Below, piece after piece: positions 46,669-54,857 of a stretch of DNA of 64,000 nucleotides. Numbering within the stretch: the first letter of the stretch is position 1; every line of letters begins with the position of its first letter. The DNA comes from Psychrobacter lutiphocae DSM 21542 (GTDB lineage: Bacteria > Pseudomonadota > Gammaproteobacteria > Pseudomonadales > Moraxellaceae): the NCBI RefSeq assembly GCF_000382145.1, contig NZ_KB907625.1, positions 16,191-80,190 on the forward strand, in the 5' to 3' direction. The position numbers were made by a program, and so were the translations under genes. Below the pieces are notes generated by a model, which had not been told where the DNA came from, did no database searches, and saw nothing but the letters and a program-made list of their open reading frames with translations.

Positions 46669-47067
46669 TTGACGGGACTTGATATTTAAGGGCTTATCCC
46701 TCATTTTAGTAATAGTGAGTATTTAGATCTATTGCACTTGTATGTTTGGATACTTGACGATAAGGCTAAAGAAAACTTATCTTTATCAGAGTGCTAAGTG
46801 CAGATAACCAGATAATATACTAGGGTGCGTCCTCACTTTAGAAATAGTGATAAAAATAAGATACCTCCTAGTTAGGCATCGCAACCAGACAAGAAAAATA
46901 ACGAGATTAATATCATGATGCCAACCCGTTATTTAATGCTTATGACAGGATCTAACTATTTTTAGCCTATTAGCTATTTTTAGCCTATTTAAAAGGTCAA
47001 TGTACGACTTGAGGACACGTCTTAGATGCTTAAATTCATCCCAAATTAACTAACAATGTGAACTGCT
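46669..47067. other. 399-bp interval fhs/def, mostly element B1
   Basis: Half of the spacer is the 200-bp family-B element at 46823-47022. The remaining AT-rich DNA shows no gene or clear terminator. An AATGTGAACTGCT leader precedes def. Confidence 0.55.
46823..47022. mobile_element. Family-B MITE, complete copy B1 (200 bp)
   Basis: Ends GGGTGCGTCCTCA (46823) and TGAGGACACGTCT (to 47022) are imperfect inverted repeats, flanked by TA (46821-46822, 47023-47024). An internal direct repeat AGCTATTTTTAGCCTATT occurs near 46965-47000. Partial copies are at 27108, 34263 and 39205. Confidence 0.75.
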
Positions 47068-47598
47068 ATGGCCATTTTACCTATTTTAAGTTATCCAGAC
47101 CCACGCCTGCGTACCATCGCTGAGCCGGTCAAAACTGTCGATGCTGAGATTAAACAACTAATCGAGGATATGATCGAAACCATGTACGATGCAAAAGGCA
47201 TTGGATTGGCTGCCACCCAGGTTGACCGTCATATCCAATTGATTGTAATGGATTTGTCAGAAAATAATGACAATCCAAGGGTGTTTATTAATCCGAAAGT
47301 GACGCCTTTGGTTGAGGATAAAAAGCCGTATGAGGAAGGCTGTTTGTCTGTTCCGGATGTGTATGATTCGGTCGAGCGTCCGACGCGGGTGAAGATTGAG
47401 GCGCTTGATGGTGAGGGTAAGCCGTTTGTGGAAGAGGCGGAAGGCTTGCTTGCGGTGTGTATCCAGCATGAAATGGACCATTTAAATGGGGTGCTATTTG
47501 TCGATTATTTGTCACGCTTAAAACAAACGCGAGCCCGTGATAAAGTGAAGAAGTATCTTAAAGTGCGTGAAAGACAGATGCAGCAAAATAAAGCTTAA
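47068..47598 (+). CDS. def: Peptide deformylase
   Basis: Removes the N-formyl group from nascent proteins at the ribosome using Fe2+ or Zn2+. The 176-aa type I enzyme has all three motifs: GIGLAATQ (residues 44-51), EGCLSVP (metal-binding Cys92) and QHEMDHLNG (metal-binding His134 and His138, catalytic Glu135). Codon choice shifts within the gene: bases 47290-47470 are rich in CCG, GCG and GTG, unlike the beginning and the neighbours, which hints at recombination with foreign DNA. No fmt partner gene follows. Confidence 0.95.
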   Translation: MAILPILSYPDPRLRTIAEPVKTVDAEIKQLIEDMIETMYDAKGIGLAATQVDRHIQLIVMDLSENNDNPRVFINPKVTPLVEDKKPYEEGCLSVPDVYDSVERPTRVKIEALDGEGKPFVEEAEGLLAVCIQHEMDHLNGVLFVDYLSRLKQTRARDKVKKYLKVRERQMQQNKA

Positions 47599-47715
47599 GC
47601 GTTAAACTATAAGTGTTAAATTTTAAAAATTAAGCTTTAAGAGTTAAGCGCTTACAGTAAAAAAGCTGAGCTGAATAGCAAAAACTCTAACCTAATCTAA
47701 AACACCTAACACCAT

Positions 47716-47758
47716 AAAAAAAGCCTAGAGGCAGTTCAATTGCGCTCTAGGCTTTTTT
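47716..47758. terminator. Bidirectional terminator def/dapB
   Basis: AAAAAAGCCTAGAG pairs with CTCTAGGCTTTTTT across 47717-47757, with a loop near GCAGTTCAATTGCG. It ends both convergent operons. Confidence 0.9.
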
Positions 47759-47776
47759 TGGTTTGTTAAAACAAGG

Positions 47777-48601
47777 CTATTTTAAGCCCAACACATCCTG
47801 CATATCATAACGGCCAACCGACTGCGCCACCACCCACTCAGCAGCACGTACTGCACCAGCTGCAAAGGTCATGCGCTCACGAGCATGGTGCTTAATCTCG
47901 ACCATCTCGCCATCGGCAATAAACATCACGCTGTGATCACCGATAATCTCGCCACCACGAATGGCATGAATACCAATCGTACCTTGCTGACGTGCACCTG
48001 TATGCCCTTCACGCCCATAGACAGCCACTTGCTTTAAGTCCTGCCCACGTGCTGTGGCAGCGGCATTGGCCATCATAAAGGCAGTGCCTGAAGGCGCATC
48101 AACTTTGTGCTTATGGTGCGCTTCAATCACTTCGATATCTGCGCTATCACCAAAAGCTTTGGCTGCCATTTCAATCAGCTTTAAGGACACATTGACCCCA
48201 GTTGAGTAGTTGCCAGCATAGACCACCGGTATCTGCTCACTGGCCTCATTTAATGCCTGCTCTTGTGCTTCAGATAAGCCGGTGGTGCCGATGACCATGG
48301 CGACGTGATGCTTGGCACACAGCTTCACATTTTGCTCGGTAGAGTCTGGCAAGCTAAAGTCAATCAAGACGTCAATCTTAGCCAGCTCTGACGCTAGGTC
48401 GTCGCTGAGACGCACCCCATTGGCGGGCAATGCGACCAACTCGCCAGCATCCACGCCAATCAAGCTTGAGCCACTGCGCTCAATGGCAGCCGTCAGCTTG
48501 GTATTTGGGTTGCTAGCGACCGCTTCAATCAGCATGCGTCCCATACGGCCGCCTGCGCCAATAATGCCAATTTTTACTGTTGCTGTGTTCGTTTCGGTCA
48601 T
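47777..48601 (-). CDS. dapB: 4-hydroxy-tetrahydrodipicolinate reductase DapB
   Basis: NAD(P)H-dependent reductase of the lysine/DAP pathway. The 274-aa protein has the Rossmann motif [13 protein letters not shown] (about residues 13-25), [19 protein letters not shown], the NYSTGVNV strand and the catalytic [15 protein letters not shown] segment. The HDPR-like end [15 protein letters not shown] is normal. GGAGACAGTC precedes the ATG. It lies 70 bp downstream of dnaJ, a common gammaproteobacterial arrangement. Confidence 0.95.
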   Translation of the reverse strand: MTETNTATVKIGIIGAGGRMGRMLIEAVASNPNTKLTAAIERSGSSLIGVDAGELVALPANGVRLSDDLASELAKIDVLIDFSLPDSTEQNVKLCAKHHVAMVIGTTGLSEAQEQALNEASEQIPVVYAGNYSTGVNVSLKLIEMAAKAFGDSADIEVIEAHHKHKVDAPSGTAFMMANAAATARGQDLKQVAVYGREGHTGARQQGTIGIHAIRGGEIIGDHSVMFIADGEMVEIKHHARERMTFAAGAVRAAEWVVAQSVGRYDMQDVLGLK

Positions 48602-48671
48602 GACTGTCTCCTGTGCTGCGTCTTATTTTTTGAGTTCACTTTCAATCCACTTTATGTCGATTGTAAACAGA

Positions 48672-49802
48672 TTAGTCGAATAAATCGCCTAACTTTTCAA
48701 AAAATGATTTTTTCTTCGGAGACTGATCATGCTTACTGTCACCGTCTAAAGTATCTTGGAATTGACGCAATAGATCTTTTTGCTCACGGGTTAAGTTCAC
48801 TGGCGTCTCAACCATGATGCGGCAGATTAAGTCGCCTTTCATGGTGGTGCGCACTGGGGTGACACCCTTGCCACGTACACGGAGCAATTTGCCACTTTGC
48901 GTACCTTCAGCCACTTTGATTTTTACTTTGCCATCAAGGGTTGGGATTTCCACTTCTTTACCCAAGGCAGCATCGGTAATGCTAACTGGCACATCCATAT
49001 ATAAATCAGCACCTTGGCGCTTGAATACTGGGTGCTCTTTGACTCGGACTTCAACATACAAGTCACCACTTTGCACGCCAGCACCACCGGCTTCACCTTC
49101 ACCAGCCAGACGCACTCTATCACCATCATCAACCCCAGCTGGGATAGAGACTTCTAAAGTACGTGACTTGTCTTTGACGCCTGAGCCGTGACAGTCTGAG
49201 CATGGGTTTTTAACTTGCTTACCTGTGCCATGACAGTCTGGACAGGTCTGCTGTACCGCAAAGAATCCTTGCTGCATACGCACTTGACCATGACCGCCAC
49301 AAGTCGAACAAGTGACGATATCTGAAGCATTTTTTGCTCCTTTGCCATCACAAGTGTCACAAGGTGCTGGTGCGGTAAAGCTGATTTCTTTTTTGCAGCC
49401 ACGTACCGCTTCTTCTAAAGTCAGCTCAATCACATAGCGTAAGTCAGAGCCACGGCGTTGACGACCGCCACCACGTGACTGACCAAAGATGTCACCAAAG
49501 TTGCCGAAGATGTCGCCGAAGATGTCTTGGAAGTTACCCGCACCAGCGCCACCAAAGCCGCCGCCACCCATGCCATTTTCAAAGGCAGCGTGTCCCATGC
49601 GGTCATAAGCAGAGCGCTTATCACTATCGCTTAGCACTTCATAAGCCATCGAGGCTTCTTTAAACTTCTCTTCAGCTTCTGGATCATCTGGATTACGGTC
49701 GGGGTGATATTTCATCGCCAGTTTACGATACGCTCGCTTAATCTCACGCTCGTCTGCATTTCTATCCACACCTAATACTTCGTAAAAATCTCTCTTGCTC
49801 AT
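48672..49802 (-). CDS. dnaJ: Chaperone DnaJ
   Basis: Hsp40 cochaperone that delivers substrates to DnaK and stimulates its ATPase. The 376-aa product has an N-terminal J-domain with HPD in YHPDRNPDD, a Gly/Phe-rich linker, four zinc-binding CxxCxGxG repeats ([32 protein letters not shown]; about residues 140-205) and the substrate-binding C-terminal domains. ATG at 49802 has AGGAG five bases upstream; the longer frame starting 11 codons earlier is not used. dnaK is not adjacent. A perfect parS palindrome lies 40 bp upstream of the start. Confidence 0.96.
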   Translation of the reverse strand: MSKRDFYEVLGVDRNADEREIKRAYRKLAMKYHPDRNPDDPEAEEKFKEASMAYEVLSDSDKRSAYDRMGHAAFENGMGGGGFGGAGAGNFQDIFGDIFGNFGDIFGQSRGGGRQRRGSDLRYVIELTLEEAVRGCKKEISFTAPAPCDTCDGKGAKNASDIVTCSTCGGHGQVRMQQGFFAVQQTCPDCHGTGKQVKNPCSDCHGSGVKDKSRTLEVSIPAGVDDGDRVRLAGEGEAGGAGVQSGDLYVEVRVKEHPVFKRQGADLYMDVPVSITDAALGKEVEIPTLDGKVKIKVAEGTQSGKLLRVRGKGVTPVRTTMKGDLICRIMVETPVNLTREQKDLLRQFQDTLDGDSKHDQSPKKKSFFEKLGDLFD

Positions 49803-50228
49803 GAAGGCTCCTATCAATCTGTCCGTGCAATTCATCCATTATGTTCCACGTGGAACAGCATCAACTAATTATAAATAATGTGCGAAAATGATAAATATTT
49901 AATAATTATAAGTATAAATAACAGAGGCAACTGCTGGACATAAATATGTGTGCCAAACACCCACTTATTTAAGATTAAGGCTAATTTGGCGACATAATAT
50001 GTTAAATAAATCAAAAATTAATCAATACTTTGCCCCATTAATGGTGGCGAATACCTCATTTATCAAGCAATCAAGCCAAAATCTCTTTATTATTATTGCT
50101 AGCAACACATATTTTAGAGCCTAATTCATCATAAAATGTACACAATAACAAATAGCTATGTGCCTAAAATTTCCGTAAAATACGACTTCTATTCTGATAA
50201 TTAACAGCCCTCTATATCCCGAGAAAAA
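49803..50228. other. 426-bp divergent interval dnaJ/DUF2939 with parS
   Basis: Apart from the parS site at 49842-49857 the interval is AT-rich and shows no gene. It must hold the dnaJ promoter (minus) and that of the DUF2939 gene (plus). Confidence 0.5.
49842..49857. promoter_or_regulatory. parS centromere-like site 1 (perfect palindrome)
   Basis: TGTTCCACGTGGAACA is a perfect 16-bp palindrome and fits the ParB-binding parS consensus (TGTTNCACGTGNAACA), in the form used in pseudomonads. It lies in the intergenic region upstream of dnaJ. A second site is at 52750. ParB spreading from such sites organises origin-proximal DNA. Confidence 0.85.
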
Positions 50229-50888
50229 ATGAAAAAACTTACCACTCTCATTGTCATTATTGGCCTAGCTTTGGTTGCCTATTTCTTTGCATCGCCTTAC
50301 TACACTGCCTATCAGATGAAAAATGCCTATGATGCGCACGATGGGGATGCGCTAGTCGCTCATATCGACTTTGAGCAGCTCCAGCCCAATATCAAGCAAC
50401 AACTGACCACTCGATTTGATATCACGCTTGCCCAATATCCACTGGTCTCCCAGCTGGGTGGCGAGCCGCTGACCCAAGCAGCCAATGAATTCATTACATT
50501 GGCGGTCGATAAAGCGCTTACCGCTGACAATATCAGCGACCTTATCACCACTCAAGGTCAGGCCAATCAAGCCACTAAAGAGTTAGCAGCAGCCTGGGCG
50601 ATTGCCACCAATAAAGTGAACTTGCAGCATTTAATACAAGATCTCATCATACAGCGTGGGGATCTAGACTCGGTGATAAAAAATCAAATTCAGCACATTA
50701 TGGCGCAACAATCTGCGGAGCTTGAAGCACACGTACAGTCTGGAGAGGACAGTGCTAAGCCGAAGCTTAGCTACTGTGGCATCAACTGCTTTACCCTTTC
50801 AGGTCAGGTGAAGGGCTATCCGCTGACCATTGAGATGCAGCGTCAGGGCTTGGTAGAGTGGAAAGTGGTTAATGTGGTATTGCCTTAG
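50229..50888 (+). CDS. DUF2939 domain protein, membrane-anchored
   Basis: The 219-aa protein has an N-terminal signal anchor (KKLTTLIVIIGLALVAYFFASPYYTAYQMKNA, residues about 2-20 hydrophobic). The DUF2939 pattern follows: YYTAYQMKNAYDAHDGDALVAHIDFEQLQPNIKQQL, ending in a beta-rich section (KGYPLTIEMQRQGLVEWKVVNVVLP). Two Cys in SYCGINCFTLSG near residue 182 could form a disulfide if the domain is periplasmic. Function is unknown in the family. ATG follows CGAGAAAAA. It is monocistronic between two parS-like sites. Confidence 0.78.
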   Translation: MKKLTTLIVIIGLALVAYFFASPYYTAYQMKNAYDAHDGDALVAHIDFEQLQPNIKQQLTTRFDITLAQYPLVSQLGGEPLTQAANEFITLAVDKALTADNISDLITTQGQANQATKELAAAWAIATNKVNLQHLIQDLIIQRGDLDSVIKNQIQHIMAQQSAELEAHVQSGEDSAKPKLSYCGINCFTLSGQVKGYPLTIEMQRQGLVEWKVVNVVLP

Positions 50889-50967
50889 CCCTAGCCAGCC
50901 CTAGTACTAGTACTAGTACTAGACCATATAGGCTGTTTATCTTGTATGAGATGTCTATGTTTAGACT

Positions 50968-51276
50968 TTATTTTTCAATACCTAAAAATGGGAAAAAGTT
51001 AGGATCAGTATAAGCTGCTTGGAACGGGACTCCATCTTCACGATAAATGGCAGGCGTGGCATCGACTACCAGCCCTGCCGCTAACTGCTGATTGTGATAA
51101 AGATGACTTTGACTCAAATCAGCACAATCTATATCCACCGCCTTACCTTGCATGGCTTTATCTAACGCTTGACGGCGTGCCACTTTATCGGTTTCACACC
51201 AGATCTGGCGTATCGGGACTTGTGATTCATCATAAAGAGGTTGTGAGCATCCATAGCTTAAAAAGAGTGTTTGATA
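50968..51276 (-). pseudogene. DsbC/DsbG-like thiol isomerase, 5'-truncated fragment
   Basis: The minus-strand frame reads, without a start codon, YQTLFLSYGCSQPLYDESQV, then PIRQIWCETDKVARRQALDKAM, QGKAVDIDCADLSQ and QQLAAGLVVDATPAIYREDG. The order IWC...A...M.GK...D...LAxGLxVxxTPAI is that of the C-terminal thioredoxin-like half of DsbC and DsbG, with the cis-Pro segment TPAI. The upstream part is absent: a stop (TAG, 51277-51279) and then the end of a tnpB remnant at 51320 follow. The catalytic CxxC is reduced to one Cys. A 71-codon frame from GTG could be expressed but would be non-functional. Confidence 0.55.
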
Positions 51277-51319
51277 CTACAACAGATAAGTAAGACATGA
51301 GCTACTCCAAACAGATAAC

Positions 51320-51712
51320 TTGACTTCCTCCTCTCGCTAAATCGAAGGAGTTGCTACCGCTAAACAATTAAGCCTGACTGCAAAGATTGTTTTTAGCAGC
51401 ATGGATATCTCTATCGTACCTAGCGCCAGACTCAGCACAAAGCCATCCATCCTTTTACTTCAAGATCTACTCTATCTCTCGGACTACTATCTCAAGCGGA
51501 CAACCTGCAAACTAGCATGTATACTTAGTTGTCTTTTGAGTTCAAACCATCCTGCATCGTATGTTGACTTATAGTCAAAGAGGTCTAACATGATGACAAG
51601 GCAACCGAATGCAAGTACTACTCATGTAGGCTTAGCGAGATACTAGGTTTAGTAGCTCGTTACTTATAGTTAGATTTATCTGTCGATTTGGTAAACAAGC
51701 GTGATTAAAATT
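51320..51712 (-). pseudogene. Second tnpB remnant (3' end), interrupted by element C2
   Basis: The DNA aligns along its length with the 3' part of the tnpB copy at 36569-36930: TTGACTTCCTC end, TCGCTAAATCGAAGGAG, then GGATATCTCTATCGTACC (tnpB: GATATCCCTATCATGCC), then TTCAAACCATCCTGCATCGT (tnpB: TTCAAACCATGCTGCATCGT). An internal deletion removes about 60 bp, and many substitutions have built up. After the inserted C2 element the match resumes (GTCGATTTGGTAAACAAGCG). It stops just before the rsuA stop codon. Confidence 0.75.
51576..51661. mobile_element. Family-C palindromic element (copy C2) nested in the tnpB remnant
   Basis: The core GGCAACCGAATGCAAGTACT and GTAGGCTTAGCGAGATACTA matches the other C copies. 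It is bounded by the direct repeat ACTTATAGT (51567-51575 and 51662-51670) and splits the tnpB similarity, so it arrived by insertion. Confidence 0.75.
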
Positions 51713-51717
51713 AAGAT

Positions 51718-52422
51718 CTAAAACCTAGCAATTTCTTCTGCTGTTAAAAAGCGGCTTTCGCCCTTCTCTAAGCCGTCTAACGTAATGCCACCAATACTGG
51801 CACGATGTAGCTCAATGACCTTGTTACCAAAGTAGCCCATCATGCGTTTGACTTGATGGTATTTACCTTCGGTCAAAATCAAACGTGCATGAGTATCATC
51901 GATAAACTCTAATGTCGCCGGTTTGGTCGGCTCATAATCACCATCTAATAAAATGCCTTGAGCCACTTTTTTGATCGCATGTGCTTGCTCGTCTGCATCC
52001 ATTGATTCAGCTAAAGTCAACTCATACACCTTCTCATGTAAGTGTTTGGGACTGGTGACACGGTGCAACCAGCGACCATCGTCGCTTAAAATCAGCGCGC
52101 CTGTGGTATCTACATCCAGGCGACCAGCAATACGCAAGCTTTCTAGCTCAGGTACTGCAATCAGCTCGGTGACAATAGGATATTCTTTTGGTTTAAGCGT
52201 ACACTCAAAGCCTTCAGGCTTGTACAATAAAAGATAGCGACTACCAGTGGCAACCGATAACGGCTCGCCTGCCCACATCACCTCATCATTAAGCACGTCA
52301 ACATGAACACTACCATCTTTTATAATTTCATCATTAACGGTAATTTCCCTAGCGTGTAGTACTTTTTTGGCTTCTTTACGTGATAACTCGGTTGCTTTGC
52401 TAATAAATTTGTCTAAACGCAT
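51718..52422 (-). CDS. rsuA: 16S rRNA pseudouridine(516) synthase RsuA
   Basis: Converts U516 of 16S rRNA to pseudouridine. The 234-aa protein has an N-terminal S4 RNA-binding domain (MRLDKFISKATELSRKEAKKVLHAREITVND), the RsuA/RluB family motif GRLDVDTTGALILSDDG with the catalytic Asp (about residue 102), and YHQVKRMMGYFGNKVIELHRASIG near the C-terminus. Length fits RsuA (231 aa in E. coli) rather than RluB/E/F. It is alone on its strand and diverges from yigZ. Confidence 0.9.
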   Translation of the reverse strand: MRLDKFISKATELSRKEAKKVLHAREITVNDEIIKDGSVHVDVLNDEVMWAGEPLSVATGSRYLLLYKPEGFECTLKPKEYPIVTELIAVPELESLRIAGRLDVDTTGALILSDDGRWLHRVTSPKHLHEKVYELTLAESMDADEQAHAIKKVAQGILLDGDYEPTKPATLEFIDDTHARLILTEGKYHQVKRMMGYFGNKVIELHRASIGGITLDGLEKGESRFLTAEEIARF

Positions 52423-52646
52423 TTATGGTATCCTTGGTACAAAACGGTTCTGTGTCTAGGCGCTGTTGGACAGGCCTTTATATGAGTCACAGTTTAACAC
52501 ACCCACTGTTATCAAGATGTGTGACTTTTTAAATCAACTTGGATAACCGTTTAAAACGATAAAGAACAACATGAAGCTATCCACCTAAAACCAAACTGAT
52601 AGCACTCTAACTCTAACTCTAAACGTAACGATAAATTAAAACGCTT

Positions 52647-53237
52647 ATGACTTATCAAACTTTAGCAAAACCCGTGGCCGCCCGACTTGATATCAAAAAG
52701 TCAGAATTTATCACCTACGCCTATCCCGTGCACAGTCGCGAGCAAGCCATGTTTCACGTGGAACAATTGCGTGAAAAGTATCCAGATGCCCGTCATCACT
52801 GCTGGGCATATATCATTGGCGACCCTGACAATACCACCAGCGCCGGCTTTGATGATGATGGTGAACCTGGTGGCACCGCTGGACGTCCCATCTTAAATGT
52901 ACTACAACACAAAAGCATTGGTAACGTAATTATTATTGTGGTGCGCTACTTTGGCGGTATCAAACTTGGTGCAGGCGGCCTAACTCGTGCCTATGCTAGC
53001 TCTGCACAAGCTGCAGTAGATGTAATGGAGCTTACCCCTTATATACCGATGACGCAAGTGGCCATCGAGGCAGACTTTGCCAATGAGTCACAAGTGCGCT
53101 ATATCATAGAAGATATGGGTGGCAATATTGATGAGGTTAATTATGACAAGGCTGTAACCTTAACTGTGACCTTACCAGAAGCCGATATCCACACCCTAAA
53201 AGAACGATTGGGAAAAGATGGACGAGTATGTGAATAA
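52647..53237 (+). CDS. YigZ/IMPACT family protein
   Basis: The 196-aa protein has the UPF0029/IMPACT N-terminal fold: KKSEFITYAYPV, then HHCWAYIIGD, GFDDDGEPGGTAGRPIL, and VRYFGGIKLGAGGLTRAYASSA. The C-terminal DUF1949-type domain has the ferredoxin-like pattern after residue about 130. Bacterial members are cytosolic and of uncertain role. The DNA for residues 35-40 (MFHVEQ) contains a parS-like site. Start ATG in a weak ribosome context. Confidence 0.88.
   Translation: MTYQTLAKPVAARLDIKKSEFITYAYPVHSREQAMFHVEQLREKYPDARHHCWAYIIGDPDNTTSAGFDDDGEPGGTAGRPILNVLQHKSIGNVIIIVVRYFGGIKLGAGGLTRAYASSAQAAVDVMELTPYIPMTQVAIEADFANESQVRYIIEDMGGNIDEVNYDKAVTLTVTLPEADIHTLKERLGKDGRVCE
52750..52765. promoter_or_regulatory. 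parS centromere-like site 2, inside yigZ
   Basis: TGTTTCACGTGGAACA differs from a perfect palindrome at one pair and fits the parS consensus (half-sites TGTTTCAC and GTGGAACA). It lies within the coding sequence, where it encodes FHVEQ, and is 2.9 kb from site 1. Confidence 0.8.
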
Positions 53238-53451
53238 GCCAACTTAACCAAGGACTAAGGTATGTTCTTAACTCTTAGTCAGAAGTCAGTTAAGGCCTCA
53301 ACGGCGATCAACGTTATTCTATACAGCTTTTAATTAGTTCTTTAATTAACAATATTTTTCAGTAATCAGTTGTACACTGAAATTATTGACTTTATAATAA
53401 AGCCAATTTAGTGTGCACTCTTCTGATTATGAAAACGAGACTCTTTGACCT

Positions 53452-54444
53452 ATGTTGAACTCATTAGCTGACTTTAATATCAAACCTTTTAAAACACCAC
53501 TTTGGCTTGCTAACCCTCATATTCAGACCATCTTGCCAAAGTTTACTATGGCTGATGCTCCCTCTTATCGTCGTGCTTTATTTTTGGACTCATTAAATGA
53601 AAGTGAAGTGGCTTACGATTTTTATGACGCTGCTGAGTCAAAACCAGATCCAGGCAAGCGCTACAAAACTCCGATTGTCGTATTATTTCATGGCTTAGAA
53701 GGCAGTAGCCAGAGCCACTATGCCCGAACTTTAGGTCATTACGTACATGCACAAGGCTGGCACTATGTTGTTGCTCATTTTCGTAGTTGCGGTGGCACTC
53801 GAGTCAATGGCAGTGTCTTTTACGAAGCTGGTGACAGCTTTGAAGTACATCACACACTTGCATACTTAACAAAGCGCTATGAAAGTGTTTATGCTGTTGG
53901 TACGTCACTGGGTGGTAATGTCTTAGCCAAATATATGGGAGAGTATGGTGACGATGCTTTGTGTAATGCCGCTAGTATTATATCAGCACCTCTTGAGTTA
54001 GCCTCATCTTCGATGGCAATGGATAAATTACTCGGCCGCCGTATCTACACCCCTTACTTGCTCAATCCTATTATCAATAAGGCATTAGAATATGCATTGT
54101 CTGACGAAGAGCTGGCAGGCATCAAGGCCAGTCGCCGTCTAAGCGACTTTGACCATGCTTTCACCGCACCCCGTCATGGATATCGCTCAAAAAATGACTA
54201 TTATCGCCAAGCCTCTGCTATGCCACACCTGATTGGTATCAAAAAACCAACGATGATTGTTACTGCGCTGGATGATCCTTTTTTAGGCATCATACCTTCA
54301 CAGGCAGACGTTTCAAATAAGGTGCTCTTGTGTGAGACTAAGCATGGGGGTCACATTGGCTTTATTAACTGGAAGAATAAAAAAATTAATTCCGACTGGA
54401 TGCCAGAAGCCTCTTTGAGTTTCTTTAAAAATTTGCATGGTTAA
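53452..54444 (+). CDS. YheT-type alpha/beta hydrolase
   Basis: The 330-aa protein is an alpha/beta hydrolase of the YheT (AB hydrolase-4) group: WLANPHIQTILP at the N-terminus, VVLFHGLEGSSQSHYAR with the oxyanion hole, FRSCGGTRVNGSVFYEAGDS, the nucleophile elbow GTSLGGN (Ser about residue 146), and a C-terminal acid and His in TALDDPFLG and KHGGHIGFI. Family members are esterases of unclear substrate. ATG follows GACTCTTTGACCT without a clear ribosome site. Confidence 0.88.
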   Translation: MLNSLADFNIKPFKTPLWLANPHIQTILPKFTMADAPSYRRALFLDSLNESEVAYDFYDAAESKPDPGKRYKTPIVVLFHGLEGSSQSHYARTLGHYVHAQGWHYVVAHFRSCGGTRVNGSVFYEAGDSFEVHHTLAYLTKRYESVYAVGTSLGGNVLAKYMGEYGDDALCNAASIISAPLELASSSMAMDKLLGRRIYTPYLLNPIINKALEYALSDEELAGIKASRRLSDFDHAFTAPRHGYRSKNDYYRQASAMPHLIGIKKPTMIVTALDDPFLGIIPSQADVSNKVLLCETKHGGHIGFINWKNKKINSDWMPEASLSFFKNLHG

Positions 54445-54532
54445 AATATCAAGCTTTTTGAACCAAAAGCCTTTGTAAACGACAAAAACTTTTGAATTAT
54501 TTTTTCTAATAATTTAGAAAGAATATTTCATC

Positions 54533-54600
54533 AACCCTCCCAACCCCCCTTTAAAAACATAGGAGTTCTCCCTCTTAATTAAGGGGGAGCTAGAGGGGGT
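54533..54600. repeat. C-rich/G-rich palindromic segment
   Basis: AACCCTCCCAACCCCCCTTT, then CTCCCTCTTAATTAAGGGGGAG and AGAGGGGGTG form nested inverted repeats, including the local hairpin CTCCCTCTTAATTAAGGGGGAG. The strand-asymmetric G/C runs stand out in AT-rich DNA. Confidence 0.5.
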
Positions 54601-54677
54601 GTCATAGTTTTTATTAAAGAATGTCGTGTACAAAGACCAAAAGCTTAAAAATATAGCATATTTAATTTAAACTCATT

Positions 54678-54809
54678 AGGACTTACGCAAAAATACGACT
54701 TTAAGGCTTTAAAAGCGACTGGTTGTTATTTATGGAGCGTCTGGCTCTACCTTCAGAGGACTCATAAATAATAACCAGTTGCCATAATATCTACTCATGC
54801 GTAAGTCCT
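54678..54809. mobile_element. 132-bp MITE with AGGACTTACGCA ends and 7-bp target duplication
   Basis: Perfect 12-bp inverted ends AGGACTTACGCA (54678-54689) and TGCGTAAGTCCT (54798-54809), an inner stem pairing ACTGGTTGTTATTTATGGAG with ACTCATAAATAATAACCAGT, and perfect flanking direct repeats ACTCATT (54671-54677 and 54810-54816). No coding capacity. Confidence 0.9.
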
Positions 54810-54857
54810 ACTCATTACAAGTAGTCTTACAACCATCATAAGAGTTTGGCAACCACA

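Larger units (their letters stand above)
54445..54857. other. 413-bp convergent interval yheT/comM with a MITE
   Basis: At 54533-54600 a C-rich then G-rich palindromic segment (CCCTCCCAACCCCCCTTT ... AGGGGGAGCTAGAGGGGGTG) is seen, and at 54678-54809 the AGGACTTACGCA element. No gene is seen. Confidence 0.65.

Noticed and set aside
50903..50924. AGTACT repeats after the DUF2939 gene as an operator
   Set aside because: Simple short repeat of CTAGTA units; no regulatory context.
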